From NCBI RefSeq assembly GCF_000149955.1, contig NW_017264855.1, positions 1 through 64,000 on the forward strand: a stretch of 64,000 nt of DNA, in the 5' to 3' direction. Below, piece by piece: positions 46,984-56,741 of the stretch. Under the pieces are notes generated by a model. That model was not told the origin of the DNA, did no database searches, and saw nothing but the letters and a program-made list of their open reading frames with translations. The number at the start of each line of letters is the position of its first letter. Within the stretch, counting starts at the first letter, position 1. The position numbers and the translations under genes are program-made. Origin of the DNA: Fusarium oxysporum f. sp. lycopersici 4287. Its lineage: Eukaryota > Ascomycota > Sordariomycetes > Hypocreales > Nectriaceae.

Positions 46984-47343
46984 ATGAAGTTTTCAGTTGT
47001 GACATTCCTTGCCCTTTCTATGGTGGCATCTGCCGAGGCGGATAAACGTGCTGCCAAGCAGATGCAAATCAACTACTTCGACGACAACAACTGCAATCGG
47101 TTCCTTGGCCAAATCGACGTTACATGGGCGAGCAAGCATCTCAGTAGCGGAAAGAAAAACTGCTACAACTACAACTATGGCAACTCTGTTGCTTTAGTTG
47201 AGTGCATCGGAGATTCTTGCGACTGCACTTTTTATTATGATCGTGACTGCAAGTCTGGAAGTGAAGGACCTTGGGTCACTAACGATGGAAGATGCCATGG
47301 CTCGGCAAATCAGTTTCAGTCATTCAGATGCTTTTATAACTGA
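46984..47343 (+). CDS. Small cysteine-rich secreted protein
   Basis: 119 aa. The ATG at 46984 is chosen because it begins a clear signal peptide (MKFSVVTFLALSMVASAEA) followed by a dibasic KR. The mature part has eight Cys, Tyr/Asn-rich segments (NCYNYNYGN, CTFYYDRDC) and no known domain. The size, secretion signal and even Cys count fit effector-like or antimicrobial-like proteins of moulds; that role is inference. The longer frame starting at 46906 would bury the signal peptide. Confidence 0.72.
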   Translation: MKFSVVTFLALSMVASAEADKRAAKQMQINYFDDNNCNRFLGQIDVTWASKHLSSGKKNCYNYNYGNSVALVECIGDSCDCTFYYDRDCKSGSEGPWVTNDGRCHGSANQFQSFRCFYN

Positions 47344-47819
47344 GGCAGGAGTCAATGTGCACGGAGAGAATGTATCGAGCTGTCCTTTGAGCTTGTTGAC
47401 GGTTAAAGGATATGGTGTTGAGCATCGGAATTATATTAGTCCGACCCGGTGATGCTAATGTCACCCGGCCTTGCCCGTTTCCTTTATGTTAGTTCTTCAA
47501 CCTTCAACCAACATCATCAATCTACCTCTCAACGTAGGGACTTATATTTATAACTGTGCCTCTGACCCCTAATCCACTCTCTCTTGGCTAAGATTCAATT
47601 TCTAACCGAAATCTAGCTGTTGAAACTATTTTTCAAGCATACTCCATACAGTCTCAGTATTTTACTCTTCATTCCACAACTTTCATCACTCAGTCGTCGA
47701 TCGAGAAGACGTGTACAGAGCAAGCCCCAGATTTGGACGTGCCTAGAGGGGGTAACGCAAAGATCTTTAGACCTAGTGGGCGACAGCTTACGTGGGACTT
47801 ACCATGAACAGAGGAGGGG

Positions 47820-48020
47820 ATGGTCATGGGAAAGCTTGACCTCGATCAAGTCACAATGCATAAGCCTATCTGCAATGCATGTGGGCACAATAGCCGCCCT
47901 GAGCTTTTGTGGCTGGATCGTGATAGTTCGCAGAAATCGTCAGTTCGGGGTAGCTCAGTTGTTCAACAGAGCCATCTATATATTAAGAAGTTCAAGTATT
48001 GTGAGCAGTGCAGTTGGTAA
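47820..48020 (+). CDS. Hypothetical 66-aa protein with two CxxC pairs
   Basis: The frame has a CNACGH motif near residue 18 and CEQCSW at its very end, about 40 residues apart, as in a small zinc ribbon. IKKFKYC precedes the second pair, and codon use looks coding-like. No family is recognised and no intron is needed. It may be a remnant of a larger gene. The overlapping 47620-48096 frame looks like a shadow. Confidence 0.35.
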   Translation: MVMGKLDLDQVTMHKPICNACGHNSRPELLWLDRDSSQKSSVRGSSVVQQSHLYIKKFKYCEQCSW

Positions 48021-48319
48021 AATATTTATCGACAGTATAATTTTATTGCTGTTTTCACAACACGACTGGGTGGGTTCCGGTTATCGAGAACAATAGGTGC
48101 AGATAAAACAGATCCTCCACCTCCCTAACAGCACTAGACCTCATCCTTGCCAAGAGCGATAAAAGGACCACAAACTTCGAATCATATAGCTTAATGAAAA
48201 TGATCAAGTCGATCAAGTAAGTAGTTTATTTATCTGCATTTGATCTTAAGGTTCTGTTAACCTAGCCGCACCCTTGCTCAGTGACTGACTAATTGTTGCT
48301 TGAGATGATGTTTAGCTGG

Positions 48320-48540
48320 TGTTGGAAGAATTGATGGTTCCCCCTCAACTTCAGGATTAAGGTTCAGGATTAAAGTTAAAGTTTGACGTCCTAAAACTCA
48401 AATCGTAGGAGTGTCATCTAGGACTCTAGGACTTAAGTCCTAGAAAGAATCAGTCGAAGATATAAGGCCTTAAAGGTCCTTCGACTACAAGGAAAATAAT
48501 AATAATAACAATAAATTGTTAACTGCGCTCATTCACTTAA
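48320..48540 (+). mobile_element. Solo LTR
   Basis: Opens TGTTGGAAGAATTGATGG with the block TTCCCCCTCAA, then ATCGTAGGAGTG and GGACTTAAGTCC, and runs through AAGGTCCTTCGACT to AACTGCGCTCA. It is the same family as 17559-17772 in the opposite orientation. The 3' boundary is approximate. Confidence 0.5.
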
Positions 48541-48840
48541 TTGCCAAAGGTCCCTCAGTATTATCATCAAATGTTCGCATAGAGGAGCCACCTCGGCCGG
48601 AGCCATTGAAATGTGACAAGGTTCACAACAGAATGCTTGCTGGTGCATCGTGAAGCCCGTCTAGAAAGTATGTTCAACGTTTTGAGACGGCAACCAAAAC
48701 GGATTGAAAGTTTTAGATACGAGTTGAATTTCCTTTTGTTGTGATATTGTGCCGCGCAATGTTCAATGCCCGGTTTTCTGATAATGCCTGTCTAAATCGT
48801 AACCAAATCCGAACAGTAATGCAATGCTAAAACCCATGAC

Positions 48841-48882
48841 GCACTTGCGGATTTGTGGGCAGAAGGCCAAATCCGCAAGTGC
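48841..48882. repeat. Perfect 15-bp hairpin
   Basis: GCACTTGCGGATTTG and its exact reverse complement flank a 12-base loop in otherwise gene-free sequence, 75 bp beyond the 3' end of the minus-strand regulator gene. It could end a transcript or be a foldback remnant. Confidence 0.6.
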
Positions 48883-48956
48883 TGAAAACTTATTCTCTGT
48901 GTATATAAGATGTCATGAACTCTGATAACTGATGCGAGTTTGCATATATCGCCTCT

Positions 48957-50056
48957 TTAAACGATGCGCATTGGCCCAGTATGCAACGGCATATTTTCCC
49001 AATGAAACAACACGAGCGAAGCCTCTTGAGTGGTCGGTTGAGAAGTGTTCAGGCTTGCCATGGTGAAGAGTGGCTCTGACTCTCCCATGACTTGTATGCT
49101 CGTGTAAGTAAACATGTCCGAGTACATGATGGGTGGACTCGGCAGGGTAGTCAGTGAGGGGCGCAGCGCTTCTAAAGCGGTACTTAAAAGCCCATCAGCG
49201 GCGTCAAAGTCACCATTGAGCAATTCATACACAACCAGCAGCAGAGTCATCAGAAGTATCCATTTCTGGGACACTTCATGTGAACTCTGCATTTGGCTAC
49301 GAAAGGTTGTGAAAGCAGTAGTGTAGAACTGCAGGGAAGCTTGTCGGTGGTGATCAACCGTCGTCATGTGCGAGCTAGACTGACTCAGAAAGAACCCGCT
49401 AAGGAGGAAAGATCCAATTGCAAAGACAGAATCGCGCATGCACTCGTCTTGCAAGGACTCTTGAAGCACAATATTTGAGAAAAGCTCGGAGTAGCTGAAA
49501 ACGCCATTATTGAGGCTTGCGTGGTGATGGAAATATTCGAGGTATATGACACTGTGGCTCGATGGACAAAATGAACTTGTACCAGGGCTATCCGGCCAGT
49601 TGCAGAAATTGGGCTTAGGGGTGGAAGTCGTGCTCAAGTTGGTCTCGGGTGTTTCAGGGGAAGTATACATGGATGCACCACTATCCGTAGTCTCTGAGTT
49701 TTCTGTGCCACTAGAGAATCCATCCGGTGCGATACTGTCGTCTGCCGCATCGCTGGAGTACCTGTCACAGTCAAAGCTACCCTTGGCGCATCGGAAGCAT
49801 ATTGGTTTGTTCTCTATGGTTTCATTCGTCAGTCGGGCAGTTCCCAGTCGTGCATTAGCATATCCTGTGTTCTCTTACCATCGCATTTAACTCTTCGAAT
49901 CTTGCAAGTCCTACAACCTGATCGAGATTTAGGCTTCCCTGCCCTCTCCCAACGCCGTGTCGCTTTCTTGACCCTCGGCGGGAGTATCCTCCTTGAAGGT
50001 TGCGCTGGTGGCTTCAAAGCTGCATTTTCCGGATAGAGAGGAACGATTGGCCGCAT
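48957..50056 (-). CDS. Zn2Cys6 transcription factor, short form
   Basis: Two exons (50056-49879, 49813-48957) join to 344 aa. The ATG at 50056 is the first in frame; the longer open frame starts with TTG. The intron splits the zinc cluster after KCDG: CRTCKIRRVKCDG then ENKPICFRCAKGSFDC, a full six-Cys set. The regulatory domain begins (YLEYFHHHASL, FSNIVLQESL, CMRDSVFAIGSF, KWILLMTLLLVVYELLNGDF), but the protein stops soon after WENMPLHTGPMRI. Relatives are usually 450-650 aa, so the C-terminal half may be missing or in exons I cannot see. A second regulator fragment with a similar basic lead-in lies head-to-head at 50599. Confidence 0.75.
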
Positions 50057-50598
50057 CCTGAGTAACTCAACTTGAGCTAGTTGATAGGTTTTTTTGAACA
50101 ATAACCTGAGGAGTTAAAGTACTTTCCGGCCATTTAGAGCTGGAGAATTTTATATGGAAATGTTAGAACAGGACCATATCCAACTTGTAATCCTAATTGA
50201 GAATAGCTCGTTCTTCGTAGTTGCCGAAGCTCCCCACATCGACTCGCTAACTGATGAAATTGATTGGTTTAATTGAGGTTGCCGATCAGGAGTGATGGCT
50301 GAGCTGTTTAAAAGCTAGACCGAATAGAGTACTCGTATAATTGAGCCAATGAAGTGATCCGAAGTTATAGAATCAAAGTATTGTAATGGTGGGGTGGAGT
50401 TGCTGTGTTCTTTGTTACTGTTGGTTAATATGCATCTGACGGGTAGGTCTGACTTTACTTGTTCTTGACCTCCTCACCTTCACTTATCTCCGTGACAAAG
50501 TTCCTCAAACTCATTACAGGGCTGAGTAGCGCCCGGATCATTGGATTTGACCCCTGTTGCCTTCTTTCAGCTGACCTGGCACGCGACTCGGTTCAATC

Positions 50599-50685
50599 AT
50601 GATTCCCGCCAATCATCCCATTAACAGCTTTGGACCTGGCAAACCAAAGCGTTCTAGTGCGCGAAAGAGCCGCAGTGGCTGCATG
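50599..50685 (+). pseudogene. 5' fragment of another Zn2Cys6 regulator gene
   Basis: The ATG opens a 29-residue frame ending KPKRSSARKSRSGC plus a split codon, then a GTCAGT donor. This is the usual lead-in to the first Cys of a Zn2Cys6 cluster, with an intron inside the cluster as in the neighbour at 48957-50056. No second-Cys exon is found before the transposon block at 51151, so the rest is lost. Confidence 0.5.
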
Positions 50686-51150
50686 TCAGTAAGCGGTCTC
50701 TCTTCTTCCTCGTATCCTCAGTTGTTGACGGATACGTAATGCACCAAGATGTACCCATTCTCATACTTGCATAGACCGAAACTGTCTGGTTGACATTCGG
50801 ATCAGTGCAAGCAAATGCATATAATGTAACGAAACAAAGCCGACATGTACTCGATGCCTAAAGTCAACCCAACCCTGCCAATACCCACAACCCAAATAAA
50901 AGGTACCTCAAGTTGTCGCATTGCAACCGAAATCCTCCGGCTTAAAGACCAGGCTATGAGTTCCGAGGGACCCGGTGCCCTTCTAATCCAGCCAAGTGCT
51001 TCCATTTTGGAATCTTACCAAGTCTCCTACTTGACTTGTTTTGTTAGCAGATGGTCCATGACTTTGGTCAGACCTTATGTGCTCTCTTCTAGAATAGAGT
51101 CCTGCCTCGAGAGGCTATGAGCGACGTGCTGAAGTAAAAAGGGTTGATTT
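50686..51150. other. No gene recognised
   Basis: It lies between the regulator fragment and the LTR-like repeat. It ends in AAAAAGGGTTGATTT, like the purine tract before copy 1 of that repeat. Confidence 0.4.
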
Positions 51151-51261
51151 TGTTGTTGTTAGTTCTAAGTTGCATGTGTCTGAGAGGAGCACAGCTCCTC
51201 ACATAGTATCTACATCCCAGCCACCCGCAGGTCGGACCACCTTAGCCACACTGTCTTAACA
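51151..51261. repeat. 111-bp LTR-like repeat, copy 2
   Basis: Same length and about 90% identical to 24007-24117, with the same GGGTTGATT lead-in. Ends TGTTG...TAACA. Confidence 0.55.
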
Positions 51262-51298
51262 CTGCCATTCTCTCCCGATTGAAGCTATCGCCAAAAAG

Positions 51299-53587
51299 AT
51301 GGCGCCCACCCAAGCTAATGCTGCCTTCGTTTGGCGACAGTTTATCGACCTCAGCTGCTCTAACTCCAAGAAAAGCAAGCGATACAGATGCCGTCACTGC
51401 CAAAAGGATTTTGCAGCAACCTCTGTTGGGAGGCCGAAAGAGCATCTTGCTGCGTGTGAGAAATGGCAAGCCAAGCAGCGACAAGAGCGTCAAGCTCAAG
51501 ATAACGCTGGCTATCTTCCCTCATATTCAGAAGCTATACAAAAGAAGATAACCGAGGTCGGAATTCAGCATATCTCGCAGGACGAGAGCCACAGTTACGC
51601 CTATGGTGCCGCCGCTGCTGTAATCGCCGGCGGTCGGCCCTTCAGCCTCTTCGAGAGCCGCCGTTGGCGTTATTTTTTCACTCGCATTAAGCCTGGCTGG
51701 AAGCCTCCTAGCCGCGCCGCTATCACAAGAATTCTTCCCGGCTTCTATTAGGAACTCTATGGCGAGGTTTTTAAACGAATTACCAGCTTAGAATGGTTTA
51801 ACATAATATTTGACGCTTCCGATAATGTCTCGGGTCATAGAATCGTTAATATCTCGGTACAGCTACCAGACGGCCCAGCCTTCTGGAAAACATTTGGACA
51901 CAGGAGACGAACAGCATACAGCAGAGAATTGGGTGATGCTGATATGGTGTTGTTTATATTGCGCAGTAGTGCTGGGTGAAAATATATTTATTAAACTTAG
52001 TTGTTTATTATTGAGATAAGAGTTTTTCTTAGGTTTATATCTTAAGGTGATTTCATTTAGGACTTTGAAATCTAAATCTAGGACTTTCAGACTAATAGTC
52101 TGAATCCTGAGGGGAAGGGGGATCCCCGGATTTTCTAACATATGGGGAGAAATGCAGCAACTGTGCGGCAGTGATCTCTCCAGAATTAATTCTCTCTGTA
52201 CAGATACCGAAAACACGATGCGCTCTGTACACGGCTCCCTAGGGAGATTCCTAGAGCTCTCACATATCAACTTCTCTCTATACGATTGTCACGGCCTTCA
52301 GCTTCTAATTAAAGATATACTTCTTCTTCCATTCTTTGAGGATCTCTATAATAACGTCAGCACCCTTCTCAAGTTCTTCTCACGGTCTAAATTACAATTG
52401 CAAAGATTGAGAATGTGCCAACGCACAAGGTGGAACGGAGTAACTCGCGCGCTGATCAGAAGGCACCGGTAAATCGTTAGCTGTGAATAAGAAATCGATA
52501 CACTAACTCGCTCGTTCCGAATATTATAATTACACGCTGGGGTTCCCAGTACAATTCTTTCTTCTCCCTCCTCCGTTCTCGAGACCCTGCCAGAGACTGG
52601 TCTATTCGAAAAGATGTACGGGATGAGCTGCGATATCAAGATTGCCCCGTTTTCTTGCCCGAAGCGGTTTGAATCATCAAACATAACAGCTTCAAACATA
52701 ACAGCCTCTGGCTAAAACTGGAGGCTGCGATCGCTGTGCTAAAACCCGTAAACGAATTTCAACACGCTTCCGAGGCTGATGGGGCGGGAATCGCCCACGT
52801 TGTAAATCGCTGGCTGCAAATCAAAAGTAAATGGTCTGAGATGGGAGAGGGTGATTAGTTTCCTGATATTCCGTGAGACGATATTGACGCTATATTCAAG
52901 GCCGGCTCGATAAGCAAACGTATGATATACATTGGATGGCCGATGCTCTCCTGCCTGATAGAACAGGTCCAAATTCGAAACTGCCGCCTAGCGTCTTTGC
53001 GCACGTACAAGAGTATTTGCAGAAACAGCTGAAAAACTACGACGAATATCACCGTGCCCTTTCCGAATTCACACACTTCCGAATGCGTACAGGCGGCCCA
53101 GACGGCTTGTTTATTAAGCACAGCGCTGTATACGATGATAGCTTCAAGCCAGCAATGGCATGGCAGTGCCTCCTCAAACCAGGGCTCGATTATGGCTAGA
53201 GGAGCCGTGAAGGTAATGAACACGCTTGCGAACTCTGTGCCCTCAGAACGAAGTTTCTCTGCTATTAGTTTCATACACACGAAAGCTCGAAATCGCCTTA
53301 TGCCCATGCACGCTGACATGCAGGCATTCATTTTTATGAACGACCGCGTATTAGATCGCCTTAAGGATCAGAAGTACGCCCATAAAAAGCGCTGGGCGGA
53401 TCTTAAGGAGAAGGACTGGCTAGAACTCGAAGATTCATATCTCGAGTTATTTGTGAATGCGCAGCGCAAGAAGGTCTGGATGGATGATGTGATGGCCTCC
53501 ACCAGTGGAGATTTTGAGTGGAAGGGTGTATTACAGTCGACGGGTGATATATTGGGGGTTGGCACTGAAGTGGAATCAGAGGTTTGA
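51299..53587 (+). pseudogene. hAT transposase relic, interrupted by a solo LTR
   Basis: The N-terminal BED zinc finger (FIDLSCSNSKKSKRYRCRHC with CxxC...H) is in the first frame from ATG 51299. After a TAG at 51749 come ELYGEVFKRITSLEWFNIIF, DASDNVSGHRIVNISVQLP, a 1-nt shift, and LDTGDEQHTAENWVMLIW. The LTR at 51948 splits the next codons. The text resumes in frame as GEMQQLCGSDLSRINSLCTD, and the hAT dimerisation domain near the end reads NSVPSERSFSAISFIHTKAR and NRLMPMHADMQAFIFMN, ending at 53587. Several more stops and shifts lie at 52470-53050. No TIRs or 8-bp duplication were identified. Confidence 0.8.
51948..52140. mobile_element. Solo LTR inserted in the hAT relic
   Basis: 193 bp, TGTTG...TAACA, flanked by a perfect 5-bp target duplication TATGG (51943-51947 and 52141-52145). 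Removing it restores the hAT reading frame. It shares CATTTAGGACTTTGAA with the LTR at 17559. Confidence 0.88.
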
Positions 53588-54334
53588 GGCCAGAATGGCA
53601 GAAGACGAGGACCGTGAGAGACCTACTAAGTTACCAGTATTACCTAAAAAGGAAGGGGAAATTTGTATGGTACATATTTGTACGTATAATAAAGTTGTAC
53701 GTACAGCGGCTAAAATATAGTACGTACGTACGTACGTGTAGAAGAAATTGCATACTCAGTTGGAGAGGGCGAACGGGCCAAATATTCTTGTATTGACCCA
53801 AACTCCTAAAGATCCGAAAGGGGACGGTGCACGGGCCGCAAAAGTTGGTATTGGGCCCATTACCAGTGGTAATTGGTACAGTAGTAGGGCTGTGTCGTAC
53901 TGGGGCAAGAGGTAGGAAAAAGGGGCAACTTAACCAATTAATCTGCCTGTAGATTACTCTCTAACCGAGCCCTGAGCGGGCTGGGGTTTAAAACCAGCCA
54001 ATCGGCTTAACTCTGCCTAGTAGTATTACTGCTTGTTAGGGAAGTGCCCTACTCTGAGGACTGGAAAATATAGATAATCTGATAGTTCTAGGGTAATTAT
54101 CTTCCTTTATAAGGATATTAGATATATTAGATATATAGATGCTTATATCTGGATCGATTGATCTGTTAGGATACCGTATTTGATCTGAATTAATTGAATT
54201 GATTGATATATCTGATTGTTAACTGATCTGACGGCAGCCCTGCCCAGCTCGTATCCCATCCCAAAAGCAAAGGATACAGCGGGTCCTTCCCAGCTGAAAC
54301 CCAGCCCCAAAGCCGAACTCATCGTATGTCCGCA
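53588..54334. other. Intergenic, with a GTAC microsatellite
   Basis: A GTAC tandem run lies near 53724-53740. The first few hundred bases are probably the 3' flank of the hAT relic. Otherwise nothing is recognised. Confidence 0.45.
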
Positions 54335-55421
54335 TCATTTCCAACGAATTGTTGCCGTATAATTCTTCGCATATGTAGGCAACCCGCGTCTGGAAAGCTT
54401 CTCCCGGCTGTCAAGCGAAAAGCAGTCGGAGGTGACCGTGTCGCTGCAGAGCGGTGTCACGGTGTGCGTGTCAGTGTCGCAGTGCAAGCCTTCCGCAAGC
54501 GAGACGAAGTCCGGGCCCCAGAAGTTAACGTCATTGCAGGCATCGCTAACTGTATGGTTTGCAAAAGGGCTGATCACGAGCCGGGTGTCTACCACATCCT
54601 CCTCGGGGTTGGTCTCGTCGCGCTTGAAAATAGAGCTGCCGTCGTGGGTGTAGGCTCGCAATGCGGGATATTTGCAATAACTCCCTGTGTCTTTCGAGTA
54701 GTTGGGGTTCTCCTTCGAGGAGAAGGAGGGCCAGCGGATCATAAGCATATCAAGCTTGAAGGTAGTTGTGCGTGTGATCCATGTGCAATCCGTTGTCCTA
54801 AATCAATCGTCAATGCCAGGGTAGAGCACCAGACTATGCTTGGGACTACACTTACTCGTCGCCATCAACCTAAAATGTACTCGTGTTAGCCTCTCCTGAG
54901 CGTGTCATATGCCAGAGGGGTGGAAGGCGTAATTGCATATGGCAGGAATCTCCCAGAAACACTGGAACTAGGTGCTCACTTACGTAGATGCCAGAATAGT
55001 ACCAATTCAGGCCGCACGATCTACCCCAGCCGCCATTCCACCCATACTTCTTTTCGTCTGGCCAAGTAATAAGTGCATAAGCGAGACAAACTGGATCCGC
55101 ACCTCCATGAATCTGTGTGAAGACAGGCTGTTTTCCGCCCCCGCTGCCGATCTCGAAGTCGGAAAATCCACCGTTGGGAATCTTTCCTCCACCGCGAGAA
55201 CCACTGCCAGTTTCACCCAAGAATTTCTGGTTATTATCATAGTTTTTAACCCAGTAAATACCGCCACTGGCACCACTCAAGGGTCCCTGAGCACCAGAAG
55301 TGCCATCAAGGCCAGCACAGAGTCGAACGGTGGCAGTGCTTCCCGTATGTCCTGGAAACATGGAGGGGGCGAAACTGAGGAGGGAGAGTGCCCCAGTAAT
55401 GACACCGATGATTGTCGCCAT
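54335..55421 (-). CDS. Putative secreted protein of unknown function
   Basis: Three exons on the minus strand (55421-54984, a 14-nt exon 54869-54856, 54797-54335) give 304 aa in frame. The N-terminus MATIIGVITGALSLLSF is hydrophobic and can serve as a signal peptide. The N-terminal half is Gly-rich with VCLAYALITWPDE, WGRSCGLNWYYSGIYV and then VDGDE, reminiscent of a fungus-specific extracellular domain (WPD, WGR.CG..WYYS) seen in hypothetical proteins. The C-terminal half has several Cys and a dibasic site. I do not recognise a function. A TATATAAAG motif lies about 130 bp upstream (55548-55556). Confidence 0.7.
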
Positions 55422-56510
55422 GGCTTATACCAGTTACTAATCAAACTCGAACAGCTTGGATGGATGTGAAAAGCTATCAGCCAGTCGTGAACAAATTCAG
55501 CGAGTTGTAAGTGCGTCTTTTCAATTGGAAAGGGCGGTACTCCTGGCCTTTATATACTAAAGATATCTTCAATCCATGACCAGGTGCGGTGCGCTTCGTT
55601 CTGGCAGTTACGAGATATTGCCGATATGATAGGCTTTTGAATCCTGCATTCAACGAATCGGCTAAAAGGCCAAGGGACGGAAGAGCTCCATGCAAATAGC
55701 GGCCCTATATTATTACCTATTGCAACCTCGAAAGAGGCGGTTAAATACAATTGAAGACTGCAGACGAAAGTAGTACAGTTTTGAGCATTTGTAATTTTCC
55801 TCCTTTAGAACAGACTTGCGCAGTGTAAAGGGGCCTAAAATAGATGCATACACCATATACTAGAACTGTATACACCTAGACAGCAGTAGAAAGCCGCTTA
55901 TGTGAGATTATTGTAAAGTTGACTTGAACTGTTTAAGATATAACCACTTTAAGTGGGTTGGTCTAGACCTATCTTTGGTGGCGGTGCAGACTCGGGCAAG
56001 CCGAAAAAACAAGAGATCACTTTATAAACACTTAAATCTATAGTTTTAAGTATGCATATTTTCCTGCTGTGCCGTGTGAGTATACCTGCAATGTATTAAA
56101 AAGCCGCTTATGTGAGTTTACTAAAAGCTGACTTAAACTGTCTAGGATGTAACTACTTTAGGGCTAGCGCTTATACTTAGGTCTATTTTTCAAATATATC
56201 TCTTTTAAGCTTAATGTACTGATTATCCACAAGAACCTATTACGGAAGGCGCTGTTTTAAAATCAAAACACTTAGACTGGGAGCCACGATAATAAAGAGC
56301 AGGAATACGAGGAAATACGAGATGCCATGACCAAGGAGCTAAACGGGAAAGCCACTGGTCTGGAATCGAGACCTAAACCACACCCCAATCAGCATGCGGG
56401 TCATTTTCCCTTGACTAGTATGAACTGCCTGATTCAGTGCCAGCAGCATGGATTAGCTGTATGGGTCTGAGTTACTGCATATTTTCACGAAGTTCGGTAG
56501 CACTGGTAGG
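55422..56510. other. Upstream flank with two diverged direct repeats
   Basis: AAGCCGCTTATGTGAG begins two related stretches of about 90 bp at 55890 and 56101. Both continue with TTGACTT/CTGACTT, AACTGT and TAAC.ACTTTA. No gene is seen. The copia insertion begins at 56511. Confidence 0.5.
56506..56510. repeat. 5-bp target-site duplication of the copia element, left copy
   Basis: GTAGG directly precedes the left LTR, and GTAGG follows the right LTR at 62062-62066. Confidence 0.9.
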
Positions 56511-56662
56511 TGTTAGACATTACGTGTATTCGGTTCATTGATGTGAATTGGTGTGTATTCATGTTGTGTTCTGTTGAAATCTACCCCTTAGAGGTTTTAC
56601 CATTTCGGCTGTAATCTTAATGTATCCCTGCTTGCACGTGAGGCCCCAGCACCTGTTCAACA
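56511..56662 (-). repeat. Copia 3' LTR
   Basis: 152 bp, the same sequence as 61910-62061. Confidence 0.95.
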
Positions 56663-56741
56663 CACCCCCCCAGACTGGCCATCGTGGTTCAGTCTGTGCA
56701 GTCCGTATTCCTATTGTCAGGTTGGCCATCCTTCCGATCCC

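Noticed and set aside
47620..48096. 158-codon frame with a hydrophobic start
   Set aside because: Overlaps the better CxxC-bearing frame in another phase; no domain and Ser/Arg-rich composition typical of a shadow.
53724..53740. GTAC t​andem run as a possible regulatory site
   Set aside because: Simple microsatellite beside a dead transposon; no gene positioned to use it.
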